This document shows positions 58,301 to 64,000 of a DNA stretch of 64,000 bases, piece after piece. The stretch lies in the NCBI RefSeq assembly GCF_003751845.1, contig NZ_RJKQ01000001.1:1054001-1118000 (forward strand), in the 5' to 3' direction. Under the pieces are notes generated by a model that saw only the letters and a list, made by a program, of their open reading frames with translations, did not search any database and was not told the origin of the DNA. A program made the position numbers and the translations under genes. The first letter of the stretch is position 1. The number at the start of each line of letters is the position of its first letter. Source of the stretch: Enterobacter sp. BIGb0383 (GTDB lineage: Bacteria > Pseudomonadota > Gammaproteobacteria > Enterobacterales > Enterobacteriaceae).

Positions 58301-58610
58301 CGACCACGGCGATCACATCGCCCCGATAGGCAATTTCATTTTCAATCAGAGGCGGATAATCTGGAATAATGGCCCCGAGTTTGCGCTGGCCAGGAACATC
58401 CTTCCATGTCGCAATTTTGACGACGCCGGGTACGTTTTCAGCATCGGAAAAATCAACAGAATCAACGCGTCCGGCGGCGATATCAACATAGCGGCATACG
58501 CCAAATAGCATGCCTTTCATCCTGATATCATCGCCGTAAATCGCTTTACCCGTGACTTTAGCAAGCCCGTCTACGCGGGGTACTTCCTTGCCCACCAGCA
58601 CTGTATCCAT
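55395..58610 (-). CDS. Fused Mo-cofactor and FAD subunits of a xanthine-dehydrogenase-family enzyme
   Basis: 1071 aa. Residues about 1-765 are the Mo subunit: VTGKAIYGDDIRMKGMLFG, LGGSFGGKDD, substrate Arg in SAYRGYGAPQ, cofactor Gln in ENGQGLQTT, and catalytic Glu in GEPVLELGAAA. Residues about 785-1060 are an FAD subunit: PKTLQEALTLLAENNAMPIA, GGTDVLVQ, TVGGNIVNAAPCADSMPP. The two are normally separate chains in enterobacteria (XdhA/XdhB or XdhD/YgfM). Together with the 2Fe-2S protein it forms a complete hydroxylase/reductase for a purine such as xanthine/urate. The sigma-54 promoter at 58652-58667 drives it. Substrate is inferred from the locus. Confidence 0.93.
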   Translation of the reverse strand: MDTVLVGKEVPRVDGLAKVTGKAIYGDDIRMKGMLFGVCRYVDIAAGRVDSVDFSDAENVPGVVKIATWKDVPGQRKLGAIIPDYPPLIENEIAYRGDVIAVVAAETYEAACIAVDKIKVSYTPWVPITSPEEAMKPGARLIHSELDSNIINHHHTVKGDIDAGFAASTHIFEREYEVGFQEHGYIEPESVTAYLDDNEQIMTIAGSIQNAHRTRTIVATYLNLPQAKVNVRRSVLGGSFGGKDDIIDNLSCRASLLVHLTGRPVKISYNREQSMRESYKRHPYKMKYRIGLDDDARIQAIKIDIIADGGSYSGQTMFVTWRSSVQAAGPYNIPNVRVDVTGVYTNNNYTSAYRGYGAPQVIFANESLMDEVAELMGLSPVELRLRNVLKQGDTSMAGQVFSEHTVSAQQVLETSLRKAEYEAKRAHYQQLNAKGGPIRYGIGFALSHRGCSLGAEGLDASSALIQVNADGSINISTSVSENGQGLQTTMSLLAAEAFGIGLERVMFTEPATAMIADGGSTVASRGTLMGGQAILSAANKIKKRMAAAIKETLQAEGIDDLVWQEGKVFHRAHPERSLSFQQVVDMTKATGENLSSYGWHVAPPIHWDEEKGSGSPYFTWVYGCQLADVAVDIRTGKVTVNNVVATHDVGKVINPVGFVGQVYGGVMQGMIGYGMLEDFNTEHGIVKSENFDTYLLPTIKDMPNINVVAVENYDKAGPMGGKVIGEPVLELGAAALNNAVSFAIERRNRVLPLTLEQVRLGYNLKKPERQSEQMLDSGDKKQVQRLNSLSLIVPKTLQEALTLLAENNAMPIAGGTDVLVQARFRSDSVPLVNIAALPELKAILDVDGGISIGAGVCFTDLVNHPLIQQRYPLLVTACKTVGSLQLRNRATVGGNIVNAAPCADSMPPLIIYDAEVELHSVRGMRRMPVSEFVTGGYRTVLETGELLTRFIIPAPMKQPLLNRYLQLGRRNALNITRQSLTGQFSLDATGIVQVCRLVDGALMSKPQRLADVEQALVGQPLNTETIERAAAVLSDLIEKAIGGRWSAPYKIPVFIDMFRQMLLEVMSEQKQ

Positions 58611-58967
58611 CTTATTTATGCTCCAGCAACCAGAAAAGATAACCGGTTGAAAGCAATGGCTGTGCCATTTAGCAGGGAGGAGTAAAAAGGAGGCTGGATA
58701 TGTGAGGTAAATCCAGAAAAGGGGTCAGGATAACGTAAACCGGGCCGTCTTATGTTTTGCGCGATTATCAAAAAGAGATGTTGTGTATCACTCTGAGAAA
58801 TAGCGCAGCCGGATAACGTCACGACTTAGTTCACAAAATGAAGGACATAGTCGCAAAGCGCTACCCTATCCGGCGGGCGAAGTGATAACGTGTGGGCTGA
58901 ATTTAAGGCCGATATGACCGGGATTGTACCAGGCTGGCCTCAAAGCGTTTAAGAAGATAAAAAAGAG
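58611..58967. other. Intergenic region between the Mo-hydroxylase operon and tRNA-Ser
   Basis: 357 bases. Contains the sigma-54 promoter at 58652-58667 on the minus strand. The remainder shows no clear gene; upstream activator sites should lie here. Confidence 0.6.
58652..58667 (-). promoter_or_regulatory. Sigma-54 promoter of the Mo-hydroxylase operon
   Basis: TGGCACA-GCCA-TTGCT on the minus strand: full -24/-12 consensus with correct spacing, 42 bases upstream of the ATG. The best of the four sigma-54 sites in the locus. Confidence 0.9.
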
Positions 58968-59057
58968 TGGCGGAGAGAGGGGGATTTGAACCCCCGGTAG
59001 AGTTGCCCCTACTCTAGTTTTCGAGACTAGTCCGTTCAGCCGCTCCGGCATCTCTCC
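58968..59057 (-). tRNA. serU: tRNA-Ser(CGA)
   Basis: 90 nt including encoded CCA. Acceptor GGAGAGA pairs with TCTCTCC, discriminator G, anticodon loop CTCGAAA, long class II variable arm (AGTAGGGGCAACTCT) and GGTTCAAATCC T-arm. Same neighbour (mtfA) as E. coli serU. Confidence 0.97.
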
Positions 59058-59149
59058 GTAATGTGGTTGCCATGATGCCGGGTTCTTTGGCATTTTAACA
59101 GTCCCCGTCTCCTCTATTTTGTTCAAGTGACGAGTTTGCGAGCAAAACG

Positions 59150-59947
59150 ATGATAAAGTGGCCCTGGAAAGCAAATGAAAGCCAGCGTACTCCCGAGATA
59201 CCGTGGGAAAAAGCGCTGGCCATTCCCGTTCTGGCGAATCTCTCTGCCGACGAACAAACCCGACTCGTGCAAATGGGCGAGCGCTTTTTGCAGCAAAAAC
59301 GCCTGGTCGTCCTGCAGGGGCTTGAACTTGATGCCCTGCAGAGCGCTCGTATCGCCCTGCTCTTCTGTCTGCCGGTGCTGGAACTGGGGATTGAGTGGCT
59401 CGACGGCTTCCATGAAGTGCTGATCTATCCCGCACCCTTTGTGGTAGACGACGAATGGGAAGACGATATTGGCCTGGTGCATAACCAGCGCATCGTCCAG
59501 TCCGGTCAAAGCTGGCAGCAGGGCCCCATCGTGCTGAACTGGCTCGATATTCAGGACTCCTTTGACGCCTCCGGTTTTAACCTGATTATTCACGAAGTGG
59601 CCCATAAGCTGGACACCCGCAACGGCGATCGCGCCAGCGGCATTCCGCTTATCCCCCTGCGCGACGTCGCCGGCTGGGAGCACGACCTGCATGCGGCCAT
59701 GGATAATATTCAGGATGAAATCGATCTGGTCGGCGAAAACACCGCCAGCATTGACGCCTACGCGGCAACCGACCCGGCAGAATGCTTTGCCGTGCTGTCA
59801 GAATACTTCTTTAGCGCCCCGGAGCTGTTTGCCCCGCGCTTCCCGGCGTTATGGCAGCGTTTCTGCCATTTTTACCAGCAGGATCCGCTGCAGCGGTTAC
59901 GTGAAAATGATGGCCTCCGGGATGAAGAACCGCCGCGCGTACACTAA
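59150..59947 (+). CDS. mtfA: Mlc titration factor / peptidase MtfA
   Basis: 265 aa. Zincin-type HExxH motif in [20 protein letters not shown] plus the distal Glu in [12 protein letters not shown]. In E. coli it binds the glucose repressor Mlc and has aminopeptidase activity. Cytoplasmic. Confidence 0.96.
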   Translation: MIKWPWKANESQRTPEIPWEKALAIPVLANLSADEQTRLVQMGERFLQQKRLVVLQGLELDALQSARIALLFCLPVLELGIEWLDGFHEVLIYPAPFVVDDEWEDDIGLVHNQRIVQSGQSWQQGPIVLNWLDIQDSFDASGFNLIIHEVAHKLDTRNGDRASGIPLIPLRDVAGWEHDLHAAMDNIQDEIDLVGENTASIDAYAATDPAECFAVLSEYFFSAPELFAPRFPALWQRFCHFYQQDPLQRLRENDGLRDEEPPRVH

Positions 59948-60000
59948 AACAGCGTTATGCATTAAAGTTAATCAATCGAATCAGCAAGTTAAATTTAGTG

Positions 60001-60029
60001 TTGACACAAAAATGCGGGGCCAGTAGTAT
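60001..60029 (+). promoter_or_regulatory. tRNA-Asn promoter
   Basis: TTGACA, 17-base spacer, TAGTAT, followed by a GC-rich discriminator (CGCCCCG) typical of stringently controlled stable-RNA genes, directly before the tRNA. Confidence 0.85.
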
Positions 60030-60047
60030 TCGCCCCGTTCACACGAT

Positions 60048-60123
60048 TCCTCTGTAGTTCAGTCGGTAGAACGGCGGACTGTTAATCCGTATGTCACTGG
60101 TTCGAGTCCAGTCAGAGGAGCCA
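60048..60123 (+). tRNA. asnT: tRNA-Asn(GTT)
   Basis: 76 nt with encoded CCA. TCCTCTG acceptor, anticodon loop CTGTTAA (GTT), GGTTCGAGTCC T-arm. Position next to mtfA matches E. coli asnT; the tRNA-Asn genes are identical, so the symbol rests on synteny. Confidence 0.97.
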
Positions 60124-60130
60124 TATTTAA

Positions 60131-60170
60131 GAAGCCCGCTTAAGGAAACTTAAGCGGGCTTCTTGCTTTT
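60131..60170 (+). terminator. tRNA-Asn terminator
   Basis: Perfect 14-bp stem (60131-60144 with 60149-60162), GAAA loop, then T-rich TTGCTTTT. Confidence 0.9.
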
Positions 60171-60224
60171 GCGGGCGGTAAAAAAGAGTGGGCACAGCGA
60201 CATGCGTGTTGTGCCCTTTCGAAT

Positions 60225-60470
60225 CTACTCGTTGCCCCACTGGTTGAGGAACATGGCGATCTCATCGATACGCTGCTCTTCAATACCGGCTTCGGTAGCC
60301 ATCTCTTTCTGCGACGCTTCGCTGATCTCTTCGTTATTCATTAAACGCGTGATCAGCAGCTGGAAATAGTGCGCCAGCGCGTCGCGCTCTGACTCGCTTA
60401 CAGGCTTTTCAGTCTCTGTCGCGTACTCATCTGCGATATCATAAAATTTAAGCGGTACGTCGTTGTTCAT
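60225..60470 (-). CDS. Small acidic protein, partner of cold-shock-domain gene
   Basis: 81 aa, helical and acidic ([40 protein letters not shown]). No family recognised. It lies 41 bases after the cold-shock-domain gene on the same strand and is probably co-transcribed with it. The stop is close to the tRNA-Asn terminator region. Confidence 0.75.
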   Translation of the reverse strand: MNNDVPLKFYDIADEYATETEKPVSESERDALAHYFQLLITRLMNNEEISEASQKEMATEAGIEEQRIDEIAMFLNQWGNE

Positions 60471-60511
60471 TATTTATCCCCAAAGATTAAATTTCTGCCT
60501 GACTATCACCG

Positions 60512-60994
60512 TCAAACCTTAAGCATTTTCACCGTTGCTTCCACGTCAATCTCATCTTCCGAGAAGATTAACGTCGAGCCCTGGAACGTGGTGATCGCCA
60601 GCTTTTTCAGCGAGCGCATTTCACCCGGCTTAGCGGCAGATTTCGGTCTGATATTGCCCATCAGCAGCCCGACAGAGAGCACCGCGTTCTCTTTGTCGAT
60701 ACCGGTATCGGCAGGCACTTCTTCACTGTACACCAGGTAAGATTTGATGGACGTCAGCTTAATTCGCTCGCCCGCGATAAAGATATATTTGCTTTCCGGC
60801 GCGACTTTTACCGCATAGGCCGACAGGCCCTTGTTATTGGTGGTGGGTTCAAACGTCACCGCCGCATCTTTCTTGATCAGATCGGGGTTGGCGACCTTAA
60901 TCACATGAAAATAGCGGTTATCGCCATTTTCATCTTTGATAAAGCCAAAACCTTTATCTGCAAACCATGTTGTGATCGTTCCGTTCATCGCCAT
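60512..60994 (-). CDS. Cold-shock-domain protein with C-terminal extension
   Basis: 160 aa. Residues 3-65 are a cold-shock OB fold: NGTITTWFADKGFGFIKDEN with RNP1-like KGFGFI and RNP2-like YFHVIKV. Residues 66-160 are a second domain without a family I recognise (YIFIAGERIKLTSIKSYLVY, then KLAITTFQGSTLIFSEDEID). Csp proteins are about 70 aa, so this is more than twice that. Likely nucleic-acid binding. AGGTGG ribosome site upstream. Confidence 0.82.
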   Translation of the reverse strand: MAMNGTITTWFADKGFGFIKDENGDNRYFHVIKVANPDLIKKDAAVTFEPTTNNKGLSAYAVKVAPESKYIFIAGERIKLTSIKSYLVYSEEVPADTGIDKENAVLSVGLLMGNIRPKSAAKPGEMRSLKKLAITTFQGSTLIFSEDEIDVEATVKMLKV

Positions 60995-61083
60995 AACCGC
61001 CCACCTAATCGTTTTATCTACTCAAATTTTTGCAGCGCGCAGTGTAAAGCACAATGCCCACGCAGACTATGCCTTTGGCTTAA

Positions 61084-61410
61084 GTCTGGACGATAAATTT
61101 CAGCTGTGCGAGTAGAAAAGCACCCAACCGCCCAGGAAAAGTCTACACACCCTCGCCCTATCCCTTGAATTACGCCACTGTTCGGACCTGGCGTTACTGG
61201 CCTTCTGGCGATGCGCTGTTCGCTGCTATTGCTGAAGTTTTCGCGTTACTAAAGGGTCCGTGTAAGTTTAGTCTATGGGGTGTGGTGCTTTACGGCTTTC
61301 TGCCTCTGGAGAGCCGTAAAGCACAAGAAGAAGACATCAGGGATGCGGAGAATATGTTAACGATGATGAGGGAAACCCAGAATATCTTTGAGAGGACATT
61401 ATGGGACTGA
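61084..61410 (+). pseudogene. Open frame upstream of immunity gene, possible bacteriocin remnant
   Basis: The frame is open from 61084 (first start codon TTG 61165, 81 aa) to a TGA at 61410 that overlaps the immunity gene start by 10 bases. Contains LWGVVLYGFLP, which recalls the hydrophobic segment of colicins and S-type pyocins, but no nuclease domain is present. Overlap with the immunity gene is the normal bacteriocin-immunity arrangement, so this may be the decayed end or a misjoined fragment of one. The match is weak. Confidence 0.3.
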
Positions 61411-61658
61411 AATTAAGGCTTGAATGGTTTGAACGTAAAAGTGAAGAGTTTATTAGCGAAGAGTATTCAAAAGATTTTGGTGATGATGGCTCTGTCATCG
61501 TAAGCTTAGGCATGCCATTAGAAGACAATATCAATAACGGTGGTTTCGATGTTGAGAAATCATGGGTGCCTTTATTGCAACCTTATTTTAAAGACAAGAT
61601 TGAAGTAGAGAAATACTGGTATCAGATTTCTTTTGACTACCGAGATGGAAACTGGTGA
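61401..61658 (+). CDS. Colicin E3/cloacin-type immunity protein (orphan)
   Basis: 85 aa. [49 protein letters not shown] and the C-terminal [10 protein letters not shown] match the ImmE3/cloacin family (colicin E3 immunity 85 aa) along its whole length. These proteins bind and block the 16S-rRNA-cutting RNase domain of colicin E3-like toxins. GAGAGGAC precedes the ATG. AT-rich compared with its neighbours. No intact toxin is upstream. Confidence 0.9.
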   Translation: MGLKLRLEWFERKSEEFISEEYSKDFGDDGSVIVSLGMPLEDNINNGGFDVEKSWVPLLQPYFKDKIEVEKYWYQISFDYRDGNW

Positions 61659-61692
61659 TTTTTTGATTCATGGATGAATAGTCGATCTAACC

Positions 61693-61723
61693 GAGTCTGG
61701 CTACAGGGATGAGAGCCAGACTC
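61693..61723 (+). terminator. Hairpin downstream of the immunity gene
   Basis: 10-bp perfect arms GAGTCTGGCT (61693-61702) and AGCCAGACTC (61714-61723), between the immunity gene and the convergent LysR gene. No T-run follows. Confidence 0.5.
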
Positions 61724-61748
61724 TCCAGAAACAAAACGTACTGGCACG

Positions 61749-62624
61749 TCAGGAAGAAAGCGAGGATTTTAGTTTCTCAATAAACGTATTCACGCGGAGA
61801 GGCAGATAACGCGTGGTGGGTAGCACAGCCCAGATTGACAATGCCTGAGACCAGGCGTCGGCCAGCGCGAGCTCAACAAGCGTGCCTTCGCGAATTTCTT
61901 TTATAACATCCCAGCGGGTGAGCTGCGCAATCCCCAGCCCCTGAATACACAACTCTCTTACACCTTCGACGTTATCCGAGATAAAACGGCCCTCAACACC
62001 GACTCTGAAGGGGTCGTTATCACGTTCAAAGATCCATTGCGGCACGCTGCTAAGCCGCAGGCAATGATGCCGCGTCAAATCGTCAAGGCATTGGGGTTTG
62101 CCATAAGCCTGCAGATAAGCCGGTGAAGCACAGATAACCCGTGGATTGTCGGTAATTTTACGGGCGATCAGCGTGGAGTCCTTTAAAGGTGCAATCCGGA
62201 TGGCCACGTCAATTCCTTTACCGACAATATCGACCACGTCTTCACTTAGCTGAAGGTCGATACTGAGCGCTGGATTATCGGATAACAGTTGCGGGACCAG
62301 AGGCAAAATATTACGCCGCCCAAATCCTGAGGGTGCCGTTATTCTCAGCAATCCTGCGGCACCCTGCGTGGAGGGCGAAAAGAGCGCTCTGGCCCCGGCC
62401 TCCGCGTCGAGAAGCGCGCGGGCATAAGGCATAAACTCCATCCCTTCCTGGGTTAACGAAACGGACCGGGTTGTGCGCTGCATAAGCCGCGTGCCAAGTT
62501 CCTGCTCAAGAGAGGCGAGTCGTCTTGAAACCGCCATGGGGGAAATATTCAGTCGGCTAGCCGCCTGCGTCAGGCTGCGCGTTTCCGTGATAACCAGAAA
62601 GAGTGAAACATCCTGCAGATTCAT
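61749..62624 (-). CDS. LysR-family transcriptional regulator
   Basis: 291 aa. N-terminal winged HTH (VSLFLVITETRSLTQAASRL, SPMAVSRRLASLEQELGTRL), then the substrate-binding domain. Divergent from the Old Yellow Enzyme gene with 128 bases between, so it probably regulates it and itself. Inducer unknown. Confidence 0.94.
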   Translation of the reverse strand: MNLQDVSLFLVITETRSLTQAASRLNISPMAVSRRLASLEQELGTRLMQRTTRSVSLTQEGMEFMPYARALLDAEAGARALFSPSTQGAAGLLRITAPSGFGRRNILPLVPQLLSDNPALSIDLQLSEDVVDIVGKGIDVAIRIAPLKDSTLIARKITDNPRVICASPAYLQAYGKPQCLDDLTRHHCLRLSSVPQWIFERDNDPFRVGVEGRFISDNVEGVRELCIQGLGIAQLTRWDVIKEIREGTLVELALADAWSQALSIWAVLPTTRYLPLRVNTFIEKLKSSLSS

Positions 62625-62652
62625 AGCGACTCCGTTATCTGAAGTGTCGATT

Positions 62653-62669
62653 ATAACTCAAACCGTTAT
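62653..62669. promoter_or_regulatory. Candidate LysR operator
   Basis: ATAAC-TCAAACC-GTTAT: 5-bp inverted repeat in the divergent region, close to the LysR T-N11-A type of site. Confidence 0.45.
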
Positions 62670-62752
62670 ACCGACATATCAGCTCGCCCAGTTTAAGGCC
62701 TGAACAACAGTGATTATAGTGCATTCATGATTTAAACCGATGAGGAAAACCC

Positions 62753-63850
62753 ATGAAGACACAGCCCCTATTCACCTCAGGTAATATTGGGAAAGTCGCC
62801 TTAAAAAATCGCCTTGCTGTCGCACCAATGACCCGCGTGACGGCCTCTGAAGAGGGGATCGCAGGCGACCGTATGCAGGCCTATTACGCAGATTTCGCCC
62901 GCGGCGGGTTTGGTCTGACGATCTCCGAAGGCATTTATATTGACAGGAAGTGGTCACAAACTTACGCCTTCCAGGCCGGATTAACCTCTGCTGAGCAAGC
63001 TGCGGGTTGGCGTAAGGTTACTGACGCCGTCCACCAGCAGGATGGGCGCATCTTTGCCCAAATCCAGCATTCCGGCGCGCTGTCTCAGGGCAACTATTTC
63101 CTTAACGGCAGCGTGGCACCCAGTGCCGTTCGCCCGACGGGCCAGCAGATGACGTTTTATCGTGGCGAGGGCGAATACCCTGTTCCACGTGAACTCAACG
63201 ACGCCGAAATCCAGGATATTATCAGCAGCTTTGCGGATGCCGCATTCTGTGCAGTTTTTGAAGCGGGCTTTGATGGCGTGGAAATCCACGGTGCCAATGG
63301 CTACCTTCTCGATCAATTCCTCACGGATTACACTAACCAGAGAACGGATCGCTGGGGCGGGAATATTGCCGACCGCCTGCAACTGAGCCTCGCGGTGATT
63401 CAGGCGGTAAGACAGCGTGTCGGTCAGGAGATACCCGTCGGTATTCGGATATCCCAGGGAAAAGTGAATGACTTTTTCCATAAATGGGCCAGTGGCGAAG
63501 AGGATGTCAGCGTGGTGTTTACGCTTCTCGCCCAGTCAGGCATCGATTATCTGCACCTGACTGAGTTTGAAGCCTGGCAGCCGGCATTCCCGGGCAATCC
63601 ATTATCACTGGTGGAGCTGGCACGTAAATATGCGCCGCAGTTAACCATTATGGCTAACGGTAGCCTGCACGATACCTCGCGAGCCAGGCAGGTTATGGAT
63701 ATGGGAGCAGATTTTATTGCGCTGGGACGTGGCGCCCTCGCCAACCATGACTGGCCCAAACGTATTGCAGCAGGTGAAGCCGGGCGTGTATTTGACAGCG
63801 CTATTCTCGGCCCCATCGCCGATATCAAAGATTCAGAACTTCCGCTCTGA
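62753..63850 (+). CDS. Old Yellow Enzyme-family NADH:flavin oxidoreductase
   Basis: 365 aa, FMN-dependent TIM barrel. KNRLAVAPMTRVTASE, FAQIQHSGALSQ, GFDGVEIHGANGYLLDQFLT with NQRTDRWGG, and IMANGSL, ADFIALGRGALANHDWP motifs. Reduces activated alkenes or nitro compounds. Closest to NemA-type ene-reductases. Single gene, ended by the hairpin at 63856. Confidence 0.94.
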   Translation: MKTQPLFTSGNIGKVALKNRLAVAPMTRVTASEEGIAGDRMQAYYADFARGGFGLTISEGIYIDRKWSQTYAFQAGLTSAEQAAGWRKVTDAVHQQDGRIFAQIQHSGALSQGNYFLNGSVAPSAVRPTGQQMTFYRGEGEYPVPRELNDAEIQDIISSFADAAFCAVFEAGFDGVEIHGANGYLLDQFLTDYTNQRTDRWGGNIADRLQLSLAVIQAVRQRVGQEIPVGIRISQGKVNDFFHKWASGEEDVSVVFTLLAQSGIDYLHLTEFEAWQPAFPGNPLSLVELARKYAPQLTIMANGSLHDTSRARQVMDMGADFIALGRGALANHDWPKRIAAGEAGRVFDSAILGPIADIKDSELPL

Positions 63851-63855
63851 TCCCT

Positions 63856-63881
63856 GAAACCGGGAGCGTCCTCCCGGTTTC
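63856..63881. terminator. Bidirectional terminator at the end of the OYE gene
   Basis: Perfect 11-bp stem GAAACCGGGAG / CTCCCGGTTTC with a CGTC loop, between convergent genes. Confidence 0.8.
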
Positions 63882-63887
63882 TCTGTG

Positions 63888-64000
63888 CTAAGCGCCCCGC
63901 TTACGCTTCGCCCAGTAGGCCATAAAGCTGACCGTAGTCGGGTCCACGCCGCGCTCACCGGTAAGATAGCGACGCAGATGTTTCACCACCGTGGATTCCG
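63888..64000 (-). CDS. Siderophore-interacting protein, C-terminal end (partial)
   Basis: Last 37 codons of a minus-strand gene that continues beyond the right edge: KHLRRYLTGERGVDPTTVS then FMAYWAKRKRGA. This is the typical end of the SIP/ViuB ferric-siderophore reductase family. Confidence 0.75.
   Translation of the reverse strand, partial: ESTVVKHLRRYLTGERGVDPTTVSFMAYWAKRKRGA

Noticed and set aside
60048..61700. Prophage or integrative element at tRNA-Asn
   Set aside because: No integrase, no repeat of the tRNA 3' end and no phage structural genes in the window.
1..64000. CRISPR array, insertion sequence or rRNA
   Set aside because: No regularly spaced direct repeats, transposase frames or rRNA-like stretches were seen on reading through.

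Overview
The window is chromosomal DNA of a motile member of the Enterobacteriaceae. Its left half follows the Escherichia coli flagellar region III order (fliC, fliD-S-T, fliE, fliF to fliR, rcsA, dsrB, yodD, dsrA, yedP, dgcQ, yodC, yedI, yedA, vsr, dcm, yedJ). Its right end has the serU / mtfA / tRNA-Asn neighbourhood. Gene content and divergence point to an Enterobacter-Kosakonia-Lelliottia type relative rather than E. coli itself; the species cannot be fixed from the sequence alone.

Positions 1-5449 carry a short flagellin gene (278 aa, without the large variable domain). Downstream of it lie two genes that E. coli K-12 lacks here: a 467-aa protein of unknown function and a very large methyltransferase / TPR / SPINDLY-type O-GlcNAc-transferase protein that runs off the left edge. 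This looks like a flagellin-modification locus. fliC and fliD have near-consensus sigma-28 promoters. Positions 5838-20478 are flagellar export, basal-body and switch genes, interrupted by yedD and a ymcF-like zinc-ribbon gene. Positions 20579-24980 hold the Rcs/c-di-GMP/RpoS control cluster: rcsA with an RcsAB box, a recognisable but diverged DsrA small RNA, mpgP and dgcQ. The yedI, yedA, vsr, dcm and yedJ block follows.

From 30060 the E. coli synteny stops. A YfaZ-like outer-membrane protein gene is followed two bases later by a WcaM/tailspike-like beta-helix gene. A Fur-box-controlled iron-complex ABC transporter comes next.

Positions 35627-58610 are a compact locus for anaerobic purine/urate catabolism: a YgeV-type sigma-54 activator, ygeW-ygeX-ygeY-hyuA-yqeA, an XdhC-family protein, ygfK-ssnA, ygfS-uacF, the urate permease uacT, and mocA with a molybdenum hydroxylase. 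In the hydroxylase the Mo-cofactor and FAD subunits are fused into one 1071-aa chain with a separate 2Fe-2S subunit. I find -24/-12 sigma-54 promoter matches in front of ygeW, ygfK, uacT and the Mo-hydroxylase operon, so the regulator gene at the left end probably drives the whole locus. In E. coli the counterparts lie elsewhere on the chromosome and use XdhD/YgfM instead.

The right end has tRNA-Ser(CGA), mtfA, tRNA-Asn(GTT), a two-gene cold-shock-domain cluster, an orphan colicin-E3/cloacin-type immunity gene, a divergent LysR / Old Yellow Enzyme pair and the 3' end of a siderophore-interacting protein gene. No rRNA, CRISPR array, insertion sequence or prophage was seen.
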